DNA of 64,000 nt. Source: Vitellaria paradoxa (lineage: Eukaryota > Streptophyta > Magnoliopsida > Ericales > Sapotaceae). Positions within the stretch are counted from its first letter, which is position 1, and every line of letters begins with the position of its first letter. Positions 22,344 through 33,826 of this stretch are shown here, one piece after another. The stretch lies in the NCBI GenBank assembly GCA_019916065.1, contig CM034233.1, forward strand, positions 1,116,001-1,180,000, given 5' to 3'. The position numbers and the translations under genes are program-made. The notes beneath the pieces were generated by a model, which made no database searches, had not been told where the DNA came from, and saw nothing but the letters and a program-made list of their open reading frames with translations.

Positions 22344-24411
22344 TTATCTTTCGACTAAGTCCCTAATGAAGTGATGTCTTATGTCAATATATTTTGTGCG
22401 TGAGTGTTGAACAGGATTTTTAGAAATGTTAATTGCACTCAAATTATCACAAAATAATGACATAGTACCTTGATTAATCTCATAGTCAGAGAGCATTTGT
22501 TTCATCCACAATGCTTGAGCGCAACAGCTTCCTGCTGCGATGTACTCTGTTTCTATAGTAGATAAGGAGATGGAATTTTGTTTCCTGATGTGCCAAGCGA
22601 CTAGATTGCTCCCAATGTAAAAGCATCCTCCTGAAGTGCTCTTACGGTCATCACAACAGCCAGCCCAGTCTGCATCTGAAAAACAAGTGATCTCTGCAGA
22701 AGAATCTTTAGAATACCAAATCCCATAGTCTAGTGTACCATGCACATAACGAATGACTCTCTTAATAGCTATCAAATGTGATTCTTTAGGACAAGACTGA
22801 TACCTAGCACATATACCTACACTAAAAGCTATGTTAGGTCGACTAGCAGTTAGATAAAGAAGGCTCCCTATCATGCTACGGTACAATGTCGGATCAACAT
22901 CCTTCCCAAAAGAATTTTTGTTCTATTTGGTACTAATGCCCATGGGAGTCCTAGTATACTTAGAGTGTGACAACCCAAACTTGTGAACTAAGTCTTTAGT
23001 ATACTTTGACTGAGATATAAAAATCCCTCTTTTTGCTTGTTTCACTTGCAACCCCAAGAAAAAATTAAGTTCCCCTATCATGCTCATTTCAAATTGACTT
23101 TTCATGAGTTCAGCGAATTTCAAGGCATATTTCTCAGAAGTGGAACCAAAAACAATGTTATCCACATAGATTTGAGCAATGGTGATGTGATTAGACTCCT
23201 TCAGAAGGAATAAGGTCTTGTTTACACTACCTCGTGTGAATTTTGACTCAACCAAGAAATTGGTAAGTCTCTCATACCAAGTCCTAGGAGCTTGTTTTAG
23301 CCCATATAATGCCCTTTTTTAAATAAAAAACAGGGTTAGGGAACTTTTCGTCAACAAAACCCTTAAGTTGTTCAACAAACACTTCCTTCTGAACGATCCC
23401 ATTCAAGAAGGCACTCTTTACATCCATTTGAAACAATTTAAACCCTAAGTAGCATGAAACAGCAAGAAGTATGCGAATGGACTCTAATATAGCTACAGGG
23501 GCAAATGTCTCTTCAAAGTCAATTCCTTTAATTTGGGTGTAGCCTTGTGCAACTAGCCTGGCTTTGTTTCAAATGATAGTGCCACATTCATCAGATTTAT
23601 TCTTAAAAATCCATTTGGTGCCTATCACGTTAACATCACTAGGCCTCGGCACTAGTTCTTAAACATCATTTCGAGAAAACTGTTCTAGTTCTTCATGTAT
23701 TGCATTAATCCAGTGTGAATCTAGAAGAGCTTCATTAACATTCTTTGGTTCAATGCAAGAAGTGTAACACAAGTAATTTACCTCATTTTGGATTTGTCTC
23801 CTAGTTTTCATATGAGCAGTTACCTCACCTATTACTTGTGATACAATATGATTCAGCTTTATGTGAGAGCAGGGATTAAGTGCAGCATGTTGATCTTCAA
23901 TTTCTTCTTCCAACACTACATCACTGTGATTGTCACCTGCATGCTCTACTTCATTCCCTTTCAATTTGTTTAAGCTTTTTAACACGGGTTCTTCAAGTGG
24001 GAACATGGAAAACACCAACTCTTCATCAGATGAGTTTGTACTGCAAGAAATGTTTAAAGGATCATCATCAACTATCACATTAGTGGATTCCATTACAATT
24101 GAATGCTTTAAATTATACACTCTATAAGCCCTACTATTAATGGAATATCCAAGAAAGATCCCCTCATCACAACGTGCATCAAATTTACCAAGGGATTCTC
24201 TATCCCGATATATGTAACACTTGCTCCCAAAAACATGAAAATAAAAAATACTAGGTTTCTTACCATTCCAGATCTCATATGCAGTGACTCTTGTTTTTCT
24301 TCTTACAAAAACTCTAATGCTAATGTAGCATGCAGTGTTTAAGGCCTCAGCCCAAAATTTTAAAGGCAAATTCTTACCATATAACATGACTCTTGTCATT
24401 TCTTGGAGCAC
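22344..24411 (-). pseudogene. Copia pol, 3' part: integrase C-terminus, reverse transcriptase, RNase H (broken)
   Basis: On the minus strand, 24411-23659 encodes the integrase core end and C-terminal part ('LPLKFWAEALNTACYI', 'VFGSKCYIYRDRE', 'FLGYSINSRAYRVYN'). Reverse transcriptase follows with frame breaks around 23300-23640 and a readable piece at 23255-22923 containing 'IAQIYVDNIVFGST' and 'GELNFFLGLQVKQ'. The catalytic box is YVDN rather than YVDD, so the second catalytic Asp is lost. RNase H is at 22886-22344 ('FSDADWAGC', 'LSTIETEYIAA'). At least three frame breaks separate the pieces. Confidence 0.88.
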
Positions 24412-24716
24412 CCTGTTTTTCCTTTCAAAAATCCCATTTTGTTGCAGTGTTTTAGGAGCTGAAAATTCATGAAAAATACATTTTTATCACAATAATTAAA
24501 AAATTCAGCATTCTCAAACTCTTTTCCATGATCACTTCAAAGTCTAATAACTATACCAATCATAACACCTTTCTCATTTTGAAGTCTGTTACACAAAGAT
24601 TTAAAGGATTGAAAAGTCATCTACCATAACAAAAATATACTTTTTACCACATAAACTTTCAGTTCTAATAGGACCCATAAGATCAACATGAACAAGTTCT
24701 AGAATTGAGGAAGTAG

Positions 24717-25715
24717 CTATCCTATTTTTTTCTTGTGAATAGCTCTGGTTTGCTTCCTTTTTTGGCAAGGCCCGCAAACACTTCTCTTCACTTTAGTCAT
24801 CTTTGGCAATCCTCTCACAACTTCAGACTTGGACAATCTAGTAAGATCCCGAAAATTGACATGCATAAGTCCTTGGTGCCAAAGTTCAACAATGTTATTC
24901 TGTGCAGCATTACAAACAGATTCACAATTAACAGATAAAACATAACAATTATCAGAAGTTCTTATTCCTTTCAACACTACTTTGTTGTTTTTATCAAGAA
25001 TAGAACAAGAATCCTTAGCAAACAACAAATTATAGTGTGAATCACAGATTTGGCTAATGCTAATTAAATTGGCCTTCAATCCATCAACATATAAGACATC
25101 TTTCAATTTTGGAAGACCCGGGGTGTCAATACATCCAACACCAAGAATCTTGGACTTGCTACTATCTCCAAAGGTAACAGATTCTTCATCACATTCTTTC
25201 AAGAAAGAAAACATGGATTTGATGCCACACATATGCTTTGAACAACCACTGTCCAAATACCACAAATTTGAGCTTTGTGCCCTAAATGCAGTATGAGCAA
25301 CAAAACAATTCAAATCATTACATCTAATCCACGCCTTTCTAACCTTGTTTATTGAGAAATTTTGGCCTTTGAATAATGTTTTTGTGATTTTATGGGTGTT
25401 GGATTTAGAGACTTCCCCATGAATAATTTCTTCACTTGGTTTGAATAGAGCTCTATTGATCTCATCAACACTATGATCAAGAACACTAAACCTGTTTGTC
25501 AAAAAAGATTTTCCCTTGAAATTTTTGAATGAGTTAGCTTGTAACTTAATATAGTCAAGGGGTAATCCTTTCAGTTTATGGCAATAAGGTCTAATATGGC
25601 CTCTAATTCCACAAAAGTGACATATGGGAAAAAATTTCCTAGGTTGTTCATGGTTTGAAAAGGGTGCACTAGTGTTGAAAAATTTTTTACCGAGACAAGC
25701 AATTTGAAGAAACAT
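24717..25715 (-). pseudogene. Copia pol, 5' part: zinc knuckle, protease and start of integrase
   Basis: A 332-codon frame. It has a second CCHC-like knuckle 'CHFCGIRGHIRPYC', the aspartic protease box 'WYLDSGCSKHMCG', the pre-integrase HHCC zinc region ('LWHQGLMHVNF' to 'CGPCQKRKQT') and ends just before the integrase core. A stop and frame change separate it from gag upstream and from the rest of integrase downstream (24411). Confidence 0.88.
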
Positions 25716-25992
25716 TACCTCTCAGGTGATTCTTCACCTTACTTGCACCATGAAAACCTCTTTCTTGGATGTTTTTGCTTCCATTTGAATTTATCTTCAA
25801 GTTTCCAAGTTTTGAATTATATTAGACTGATGTTGAACGAGAGATCTTGTGCTTCTTTTCCAAATTCTTCTCATTTTGAATATTCACTTCACTCTTGGTA
25901 GCTGTAACAAACTTGATTGGTCCCATTGCTTTGCTCAAGCTTGATGAAGAAAGTTTTTTGCTTCCAAGTCTAGTTTTGTCATTTGGATCCCT

Positions 25993-27460
25993 CTAAGCTT
26001 CCAATATATCATCCAATCTCTTGGTAACCAATTCCCATTTCTTAAAGCACTGAGTTGTTTTGGTAATGTTCTTTTTCAATTCTTCCACCTCCTTTTCTAA
26101 ATTCTGATCTAGAGAAGTCAGTTTCTCCTTATTCTTCTTCAAGGGCTCAATCAATGTTTCCAACTCAATAACTTTGGCTTTGTAGACCTCAACTTCATTC
26201 ACCAATATTTCCCTTTCCACTTCATCAGCATTGAGCTTTGATATAGCTTTTCTTTTATGTTTTGCTAGAACTAAGCTCTGTTGATACAACTCAGAGTATT
26301 TTTCTTGCAACAACTCGAGTTGCTGCTGTAAGTCATCTTCACCATCAGATTCTGAAGTTATGCTCCTGTCATCTTCTGAATCCCTTTTCAAAACATCTAT
26401 GACTTCTGAATTTTTGTCTTGAGTGAGACCATGAGACTTCACTATGAAAGCAAGTACTTGAGAAGCATTATCTTCAGAACCCGTTAGATCATCATCCTCC
26501 TGATCTCCCTCACTCTTTGATTCATCTTCATTATCACAACAAGCTGTGAAAACTTTCTTGTTCTTCCTTTTTAGTCTATTCACACACTCATGAGCAAAGT
26601 GACCATATCCCTTGCATTCAAAGCATTGTTTGTCTCCAGGTTTTTCTACTTTCCTTTCAACTTTGAAATTTTCCTCGATTCTTTTCTTTGCCCTTTTGTT
26701 GAGTTTTGAAGGACTGTTACCAAGATTTTTCTTAGAGAAGTTTTTGAACTTCTTGACCAACGAGGCAATATCATTAGCTTTTATCTTTGTAGTATCCCCT
26801 TCATCATTTTCTTCCTTAGTAATTGAGCTAAGGGCAATTCCTTTATTCCTTTTATTCTGATTCATGTTCACCTCATACGTTTGCAGCGAACCAACCAATT
26901 CTTCCACTTTCATCTAATTTACATCTTTACTTTCTTCAATTCCTGTCACTTTGGGCTGAAATCTCTCTGGTAAAGATCGAAGAATTTTCCTGACAATCGT
27001 AGACTGTAGAATGGTCTCTCCCAAGTTAATGGAAGAATTAATAATGTCACTCAACTTGATATAGAATTGATCAAATTTCTCATTTTTTGCCATACGAATG
27101 ACTTCAAAACTGGTGGTCAAATACTGCAACTTAGCAAGCCTCTTTAGCAACTTCACAATTAGAGATCCTTCGAAACTCATCTTGTGAGATACTGCAGAAA
27201 ATTGCATTTAGGGCCTTGCTGTTCCAACCAGCTACTTCATTATTTTTCTGCGTCCAATCCCTCTTTGCTTTAGGAGTCAAATCTGTATCACTCAGTGTCG
27301 GAGGCTTCCATCCATCAGTAACCGAGTTCCAAACCCTCTCATCTATGGATTTGAGAAAAGCTCTCATCTTAGCCTTCCAATAATGGTAGTTAGAGCCATC
27401 TAGAAACGGAGGCCTAACAGTAGACTGACCTTCCCTTTGATTGTCTATGGATACCTTTTG
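25993..27460 (-). pseudogene. Copia gag, broken
   Basis: The N-terminal part (readable from about 27450) has 'FLDGSNYHYWKAKM' and 'SIDERVWNSVTDGW', then a frameshift near 27190. The next piece ends at an in-frame stop (26914-26916), after which the same frame continues to 25993 with 'MKVEELVGSLQTYE', the CCHC nucleocapsid knuckle 'CFECKGYGHFAHEC' and an acidic, coiled-coil-rich tail. Long acidic coiled-coil gag is usual in Sireviruses. No intact start codon is visible. Confidence 0.88.
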
Positions 27461-27508
27461 GATCTACTCTTAGACAGAAAGTCTAACAAAAAACGGAGAG
27501 CACCCAAA

Positions 27509-27520
27509 GCTCTGATACCA
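27509..27520 (-). other. Primer binding site for initiator tRNA-Met
   Basis: On the minus strand TGGTATCAGAGC lies two bases inside the 5' LTR, the complement of the 3' end of plant initiator tRNA-Met and the standard copia primer site. It is intact. Confidence 0.92.
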
Positions 27521-27522
27521 CT

Positions 27523-28514
27523 TGAAAGTCCCAAATCAGCTATAAGCATCCAAATTAAGCTATAATAAACTGAAATTAATAGACATCCATAACAGAAATT
27601 CAACTCACAATAATTACCCACTACAACAACGTAAGAATTTGTTAACTAGGGTAAAAACTCATTTGAACTCAAAGGAGCAACAACCCCGGATCCTTTAAGT
27701 GGATCAGCGTAAAAATCTTCACTATATAAAACTGAAGTTACAAGGTACTCAAGGAGAGTTTTACAAGTGTTGCCAACCAAAATCCCTTGATCTACTTGTA
27801 TATTACACTCTTTAACCTTGCTTGCTAGACAACCCGTAACTCACCTCAACTCGTGAAGATTCCAGCCTTCAATCCATGGAAAACAGCTCCCCAATCTGAT
27901 TCCACACCACAGATCTGAGCTTTGAGAAAGATAGATTGTTGCTAAAGAAGGAAAGAACAACCTTAGATTTGAACCATCAGGAGCCCAAAGTCATCTTCTC
28001 AGCTTTTTGCAGAAAACAGTTGAAATGAGCTGCGCAGGTCAAAAAGCTTAGGGTTGGTGTTTTTTATATCAAAGAAGAGGGGTAAAAAAATCATTTAGGT
28101 TCATTTAAAATTTTTTGCGCGATAGACAGGAGTAACTCTTAGGCAAGAGCTTCCCTGCTTATGCTAGCGAGACATGCTGGGCACACACTGGATAGAAATC
28201 TGGTGTGTTCTAGGTGAAGGAGGAAGCTCACAAGCGCGAACTACCTTTCTCATGTTTGCGAACCCTACTGTTTACACGCTGTCAACCACAAACCTTTCTT
28301 TTCAATAAAAGCAGAGAGAAAGACCAAGAACGGAGCACATTAACATTCACCTCTTCAACTGTACTTCTCCCTACCAGACTTAATGATTCACAAATACTCT
28401 TTGGCTTATGTTTGTGAACAATTTCAACAACCTTGTGACATTTTTAGGAAACAATTACAAGCAAAGTGTTTGCTTGGAAATTGCCAATCAATGAAACCTA
28501 TACAAACATTAACA
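27523..28514 (-). repeat. 5' LTR of copia element
   Basis: 992 bp, from 'tgaaagtcccaaatcagc' to 'caaacattaaca' in window orientation. It pairs with 17757-18761; many differences are C/T or G/A changes, as expected of methylated DNA ageing. Confidence 0.9.
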
Positions 28515-28631
28515 CTCAAGTTAAACTTATCATTTAATTTTTCTTTTTGATGACTAGAGTTCATCCCCTATGAAATGCAACAAATAAATACATTTGCTTA
28601 ATGTATAATATCAGCATGGTCCCTACACACA

Positions 28632-28637
<6 letters not shown>

Positions 28638-28666
<29 letters not shown>
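28638..28666. repeat. (AT)n microsatellite
   Basis: A run of alternating AT. The copy B counterpart near 40360-40382 is a compound (GT)n(AT)n tract of different length. Confidence 0.9.
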
Positions 28667-28668
<2 letters not shown>

Positions 28669-28796
28669 CCATATTAGAGACACAATAAAGAAATTTGTTG
28701 ACAATTGTGTTAATATGCAAAGTTGCAATGTTTGTGAAAAAGATAGAGAGATCGCAAAAGCTCTTGTATTTTAATTCAAATGGGATGGGGACCCAT

Positions 28797-29059
28797 TTAT
28801 CTTTCTCCTCTTTGTTTAGGGGTTAACCCTCTTTTTTTGCAACTAGGACAACTCTTCAACCCAAATCCGTGGCACTCAAAGCACCTAAATTAAAACAATT
28901 CATATGCATATTGATATACGAATTAGGCCAATGAAATAAAAAAATTCCTTTTTAATTATATATAATTAACTAAATATTTTCATTCCACAAAAAAAAAAAA
29001 AAAAAAAAACTTACTTCCAACGCTCGAAGATATTTCTTTTTTTTATTTTTTCTTGCTCC
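28797..29059 (-). pseudogene. Truncated copy of the plastid Cys-rich zinc-finger gene (last two exons)
   Basis: In copy A, 29059-29015 and 28884-28797 match exons 3 and 4 of the gene at 40514-44178. Exon 3 is 45 bp instead of 47, which shifts the frame, although its splice sites remain. Exon 4 keeps its length, four cysteines and stop codon, with changes such as CKKR for CGKG. Exons 1 and 2 are absent because the duplicated segment ends at about 29135. It is a dead fragment on the minus strand, convergent with the second UGT gene. Confidence 0.85.
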
Positions 29060-29135
29060 CTGAGTCAACAAATAATTTTTAATTAGTCTTTATAACCAAA
29101 ATAAATAAGTTATTTCATATTGATAAAGCAATTAT

Positions 29136-30634
29136 TAATAAGTTATTTTAACCCGAGGGTAGTCTCATGACTCTTCCTATTTCCGTACCCCACCACGACC
29201 CCCCGGCACACATCAATCATTTCATCACATTCAATTCTCTTTTGTCATAAGTTCACATTTATCATCAAATGCTTTCCAGCAACGCATAACCTCATTCTAA
29301 TCCATCATAAAACTCATCACATTTTCATCTCTTTCAATTTACTTATTCAAAGTTTAATTCATTTACTTTCATTTATCAATATAAGTTCACATTTCAATAC
29401 ATGCATTCTTATCTCACCAAATAAACCATACTTACCAACATGTTTGGAGCATGAAATACTTCTTCAATTTATAAATTTAGACAAATAAAACAACGTGCAA
29501 AAATATGGTATTAAACTATTTATGAACCTAAGATAGATTGTCCAAAATAAACTAAGTCAGGAAATTACACGAGTTTCGGTGGGCGCCCAACTATTAATAG
29601 GTCATGCACCAAAGAGGCGGGCGCTCAACTAACAACACCTTGTGCGCCCACAGTATGGTTCAAGTTACAGGTCTGATGTTCTTTTTTCTGGGTCTTTCAT
29701 CCTCTATACTTGGAACCTCAAATTGACTAAGTTTAGGGCAAAATACTTAAAGTCTCTTGTTTCTAACGTTACCACAAGGCTTATAAGCATCAATAGAAGC
29801 CAACAATTTGAGTTTTCATTAACTATGAGCCTAAGTTATGGATCAAACATCATTTTCTCTCTCATTTTCTTCCACAAATGAAATAAAAACTTGCAATGGT
29901 TACTCAAATGTTGTTCTAATACTTGTTACATATCATATATGTAAGAATGTTGCATAAAATTCCTCTCTCAAGTTGAATAAAGATGAAGAACAAGAGGTGG
30001 TTCAAGCTCCCAACTTTGATGAATTCAATCATTCCATTATTTGATCTAAATGACAAACAAATTACATGGATGGGTTCCTTGAATGCTCAATTGCATCTTT
30101 GCTAAGTTAATTTGATTTTAATCAAGGCTAGAAGAACTTACCATCCAAGACTCCACCTGGTTCTTTTGTTTCTTCTTCCTTTCTCGGGTTCCTCTCTCTC
30201 TTACCCACAAAACATTTCTTCTCCTCCAATCCACATGTTTTACATATAAAAATTTGAATATATTTAATCCCTCAACAATATTTTTCAGATTTTTCCATCC
30301 CCCTAACTAGTTTTAGGTGTGTAAAGGTGAAAGTTCAGTTGCACAAGTCAGAACACACCCTACTTGTCATTTCTGCTATAGCTCGGGCGCCTAATTGAGT
30401 TCCTCCTTGTGCACCCGAGCCTTGGGCGCCTAAGAATTGAACCCTAGTGAGCCCAAGGTGCCTCATTCCTGCACTTGTGTCAAAATTCCAACTCTTGAAT
30501 GTTTGGCTTACTTTTTTCAAAGTTCTCCCCTTTAAAGTACTACTAAAGGTGAATACTTCTTAACTAACATACGTTTAACTCAAAATGTATTAATAACCAT
30601 CTATTTACGTTACACAAAACTCCGGGGTATTACA
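29136..30634 (-). mobile_element. Probable LTR segment of a Ty3/gypsy-type element at the duplication junction
   Basis: On the minus strand the right end begins TGTAATACCCCGGAG at 30634, the usual start of many plant Ty3-type LTRs. The segment sits between the end of copy A and the start of copy B and is absent from both. It contains GC-rich words with 'gggcgcc' near 29580-29650 and 30385-30460. I could not fix the left end or a target-site duplication, and no coding sequence is present, so it may be a solo LTR or a truncated one. Confidence 0.5.
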
Positions 30635-30743
30635 ATACCTTTTTTTTTTTTACTTTTTCACGTTACTTTTTAATTGATTAAAATAATTAAAAAATATTTT
30701 ATTTTATTACTTTTAAATGATAAGTTTTATTTATTTTAATATC

Positions 30744-32344
30744 TGTTGTCCCAAATAGCAACATTAGAGGGGGTGAATAGGGTTGCTTAAAAAAAATTTG
30801 CAAATAAAAATTTCAACCCTAAAACATATATGTCAAGATGAAAAGGATAATCAAATATAAAATACACCAAAAAAAAGGTTATTTAATATTTGTAGATGAA
30901 AAGTAAGTGCTAGTGTTTGCAATAAATATAAAGAGAAGCGAGAAGAAGCAAACACAATCAATTTATAGTGGTTTGGTTTCAATGTTGCCTACATCCACTC
31001 CCCAAGGCCTTCCTTGAGATTTCTCCACTATTCTTTGAAAAGCTTATTACACACTAGCTTCCCAAGGTACTAGAAACCTTTCTCAAGTGATTTTATTCGC
31101 AAATCACTCACACAAGTCTTTTTCAAAGAAAGTCTCTTGTTTTGGTTCTAACATTTGAACCAAAACCAACAAGAGCTCACCAAACTCTCACAAATTAAAA
31201 GGGCTTTAAATTTCCCTTTCTTACAGCAACAATGATGAGTTTGAAACTCAATCAAATCAAAAAGAAACTCTCACAAGTTGAATATGAAAGATAAAGCACA
31301 AGTATGGGAAGAAATCACTCTATATTTGTAAAGTTATGGAATTTCTTGTATCTTTTTGTAAGCACTTCTTTCTTGCCTTATTCATTTGCTTGAATATGAG
31401 TTTGAGGCTCTATTTATAGATGAAAATCTCCAAATGGCCGTTACTAAGTGAAAAGACACTTTTGCCCTTGAAAGAAATTGAATTTCCTTACTTCCAATGC
31501 TGTCTTTCAGTTTCAGATTTTCGGAGATATATTTGTGACCGTTTTTCACTTATAACGTTCAAATCTGACATTACCTTAGAGTAAAGACTTTGTAGATATA
31601 TAAGTCAGTTATCACATGTCAAAATTTGAGCTTCATCCAACGATTAGATAGTCAGATATGGCTTTTGAACCGAGACCAGCTTCTGATAGCTTTTTCTGAC
31701 ATTCTGAATCTGTATTTCTAGTTTAAGTTTCTGTTTCACGATGATACTTTTAGAATTAGAAGAAACTTAAACTACAAAAGTTGTAGCTTTTTAAGTCTTC
31801 TTTTCACACACCAAAAATCAGAATTTTTAAAACTGTAGAGTATGAGTTATGTCTCAGAAATTAAGATTAGCTCCAGAATTCAGAATTAAAATCTTTTCTA
31901 TAATGATTAATATTCCAACTCATTATTTGATATCTTAACTTCAGATCCACAAAAAGTTTCCTTCGGTAAAGTTGTAGACTTGGAAGTCTAATTTACTATA
32001 TTAAAATTTCATGAAAATTGAACTGTTGGATCTTAAGATATCATCTATATACTAACATGTATTTGATTTCTCTGTTTATCCGAGTTAACCTCTAGTTTAA
32101 ATCTTCATCTTACTTTGATTTCTATTACTTCTAACTTTGAAATTCCTTTATTCCTTCATCTAAATTATGTGAAAATATCTAAAAAATAATATCAATCTCT
32201 TCCAACCCTATTATCTTGAATCTATCAAATGAATTGTAACATTTCATACAATGTCTATTTAAAAATTAATTGTAAAAATTTAATTCAATGTTTGTTATCA
32301 TCAAAATCAATTATAAAACTAACTTTATAAACTTTGGGCCAACA
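30744..32344. mobile_element. Solo LTR, 1.6 kb, perfect 5-bp TSD
   Basis: Begins TGTTGTCCCAAATAG and ends GGGCCAACA, with short inverted ends TGTTG/CAACA, flanked by ATATC on both sides (30739-30743 and 32345-32349). Copy A shows the empty site 'ttttaatatcaaatatc' at about 8227. There are no internal genes, no primer site and no second LTR, so this is a solo LTR. Words such as 'agagggggtgaatagg' occur in LTRs of several plant lineages, so the superfamily is not assigned. Confidence 0.85.
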
Positions 32345-33675
32345 ATATCAAATATCTTTTTAAGAAATAATTTTACTTCTATTTTATTCTAAAATATTTT
32401 ACACAAAAATAAAAGTAATTGTAATGAAACAATATTTATTATATTTGGTTTAAAATAACTAACCAAGGTCCCAAACAAACCCTATCATTTTATTTAATGA
32501 TCGCCTTTAGTAAAAAAAAAAAAAAATTAGCATAAAACTATTAATTTTAACAAAAATATCAACTTTTCAGTTACTAAAAATTAGACTCTAGACGCTTCAT
32601 TATCTTTTTCACCCAAACTACCAAATTCAGCAATTTTTGAAAATTGTTTTAAGTGATCCACGTCATCACATTCAATTATTGCAAACCACGTCAAGTTCTA
32701 TTGTCATCTTCCACAAGAAAATTGTGGCCAAATTCAAAACAAATCAATCGCCAGGGTAACGTTGGATTTTGATTGCCGCTGTATTTGTTATAATATAAAA
32801 TATTTTTTTTAAATAATTTTATTTACATTTCACAAAATATTTTTAAAAATAAAAATAAATATATTTTACAAAAAAATGTTTTATACATATGAGATTTTTT
32901 ACCACCACAATTGGCACTTGAGATAAAGGGAATGATTCAATGTATAATTCACATCAAAGTTTTTTTTATATGTGCGTGCATATGTTTATATTTTATTTGT
33001 GATTAATTAATTAATTATTTAAGTTGAGTATAAAATTAACCTTACATCAAGTATTTTAATAGAGTTGGGTTTCAGATGAAAAAGTTCAAAAGTTAGCAAC
33101 TTTTTAAGATATAAAAGGTCGTTATAAATTTTAAATATTAATTGAGTTTTAAATATAATTATTTAAATATTTAAAAAGTTTATATATCATTTATCTTTAA
33201 ATTTATTATAACGTACAAGTAAAAAATTATTAAAATCTATTAATAAAATGTTTTGAATGATAAAAAATTATAAAATTTAATAAGAATTATGAATTTATGT
33301 TTTATATAATAAAATAAAAAATAAATAATTTTTAAAAATTTTAATATTTTTTAACGATTTTTAACATCTTCCAACCCCTCAAACGGAGCCTACAATGGTA
33401 AAACCCAAAGACATCTGTCATAGGCGCTTGATTAACAGGCGCCGCCTGTCAGATGACCGGAAGTTGTCAAATGATATCTATTAATTAATTGTGTGCATGG
33501 CGGCCACAACACATGCACGCCATGCACGCAGTATCTAGAAGAGATAGACCACGTGATCCGCGTGGAGACCGTACTTCCTGAGGTTCAACTGACATGAAAA
33601 ATAACAAACAAATTCTTTTATTGTTTTTTTTTAAATCAGAAAGAATCCATTCTATGATAATTTATTTAGGATACT
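32345..33675. other. Intergenic DNA shared with copy A
   Basis: Aligned with about 8230-9280. AT-rich with a GC-richer island ('ccagggtaacgttgga' near 32752). It contains the older MITE at about 33252-33392. No gene. Confidence 0.5.
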
Positions 33676-33826
33676 GAAGGTGTGTTTAGGATGATAAAAA
33701 ATAAGAAAAATTAAGATAAATTAAAAATTCATGATGTGTGCACTGAAAGAAAAAAATTAATGTGATATAAAATTATCAAAGATTTATAGAATTTTTTGTT
33801 ATTTATTTACAAATTAAATGGAGTAT
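33676..33826. mobile_element. Copy-B-specific MITE
   Basis: Starts at 'ggtgtgtttaggatgataaa' and interrupts the sequence 'ttaggatact' that is continuous in copy A (about 10268). The interior shares 'gtgtgcactgaaagaaaaaa' with the MITE at 48129-48293. The right end is degenerate. Confidence 0.6.

Larger units (their letters stand above)
17757..28514 (-). mobile_element. Ty1/copia retrotransposon, Sirevirus-like, decayed, full length
   Basis: A 10.76-kb element on the minus strand, bounded by LTRs at 27523-28514 (5') and 17757-18761 (3'). Flanking 5-bp repeats are CTCGA and CTCAA, one mismatch. It keeps a tRNA-iMet primer site, a polypurine tract and recognisable gag, protease, integrase, reverse transcriptase and RNase H in copia order, all with frame breaks. 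A 3.5-kb stretch after RNase H holds a relic of an extra frame and several purine-rich tracts, which together with the RNase H/RT style points to the Sirevirus (SIRE/Maximus) lineage. By eye about one base in ten differs between the LTRs over the first 340 bp, so it is an old insertion. It cannot move on its own. Confidence 0.93.
8125..29135. repeat. Segmental duplication, copy A (interrupted by copia element)
   Basis: From about 8125 ('aataccttttttttaa') onward the sequence aligns with copy B starting at about 30635, through the UGT promoter, both exons, the intron and the 3' flank to 17756. It resumes at about 28515 after the copia insertion and ends at about 29135. Identity is high across intergenic DNA, so duplication is recent relative to the divergence of the first UGT gene. 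Copy-specific insertions are listed separately. Confidence 0.85.
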
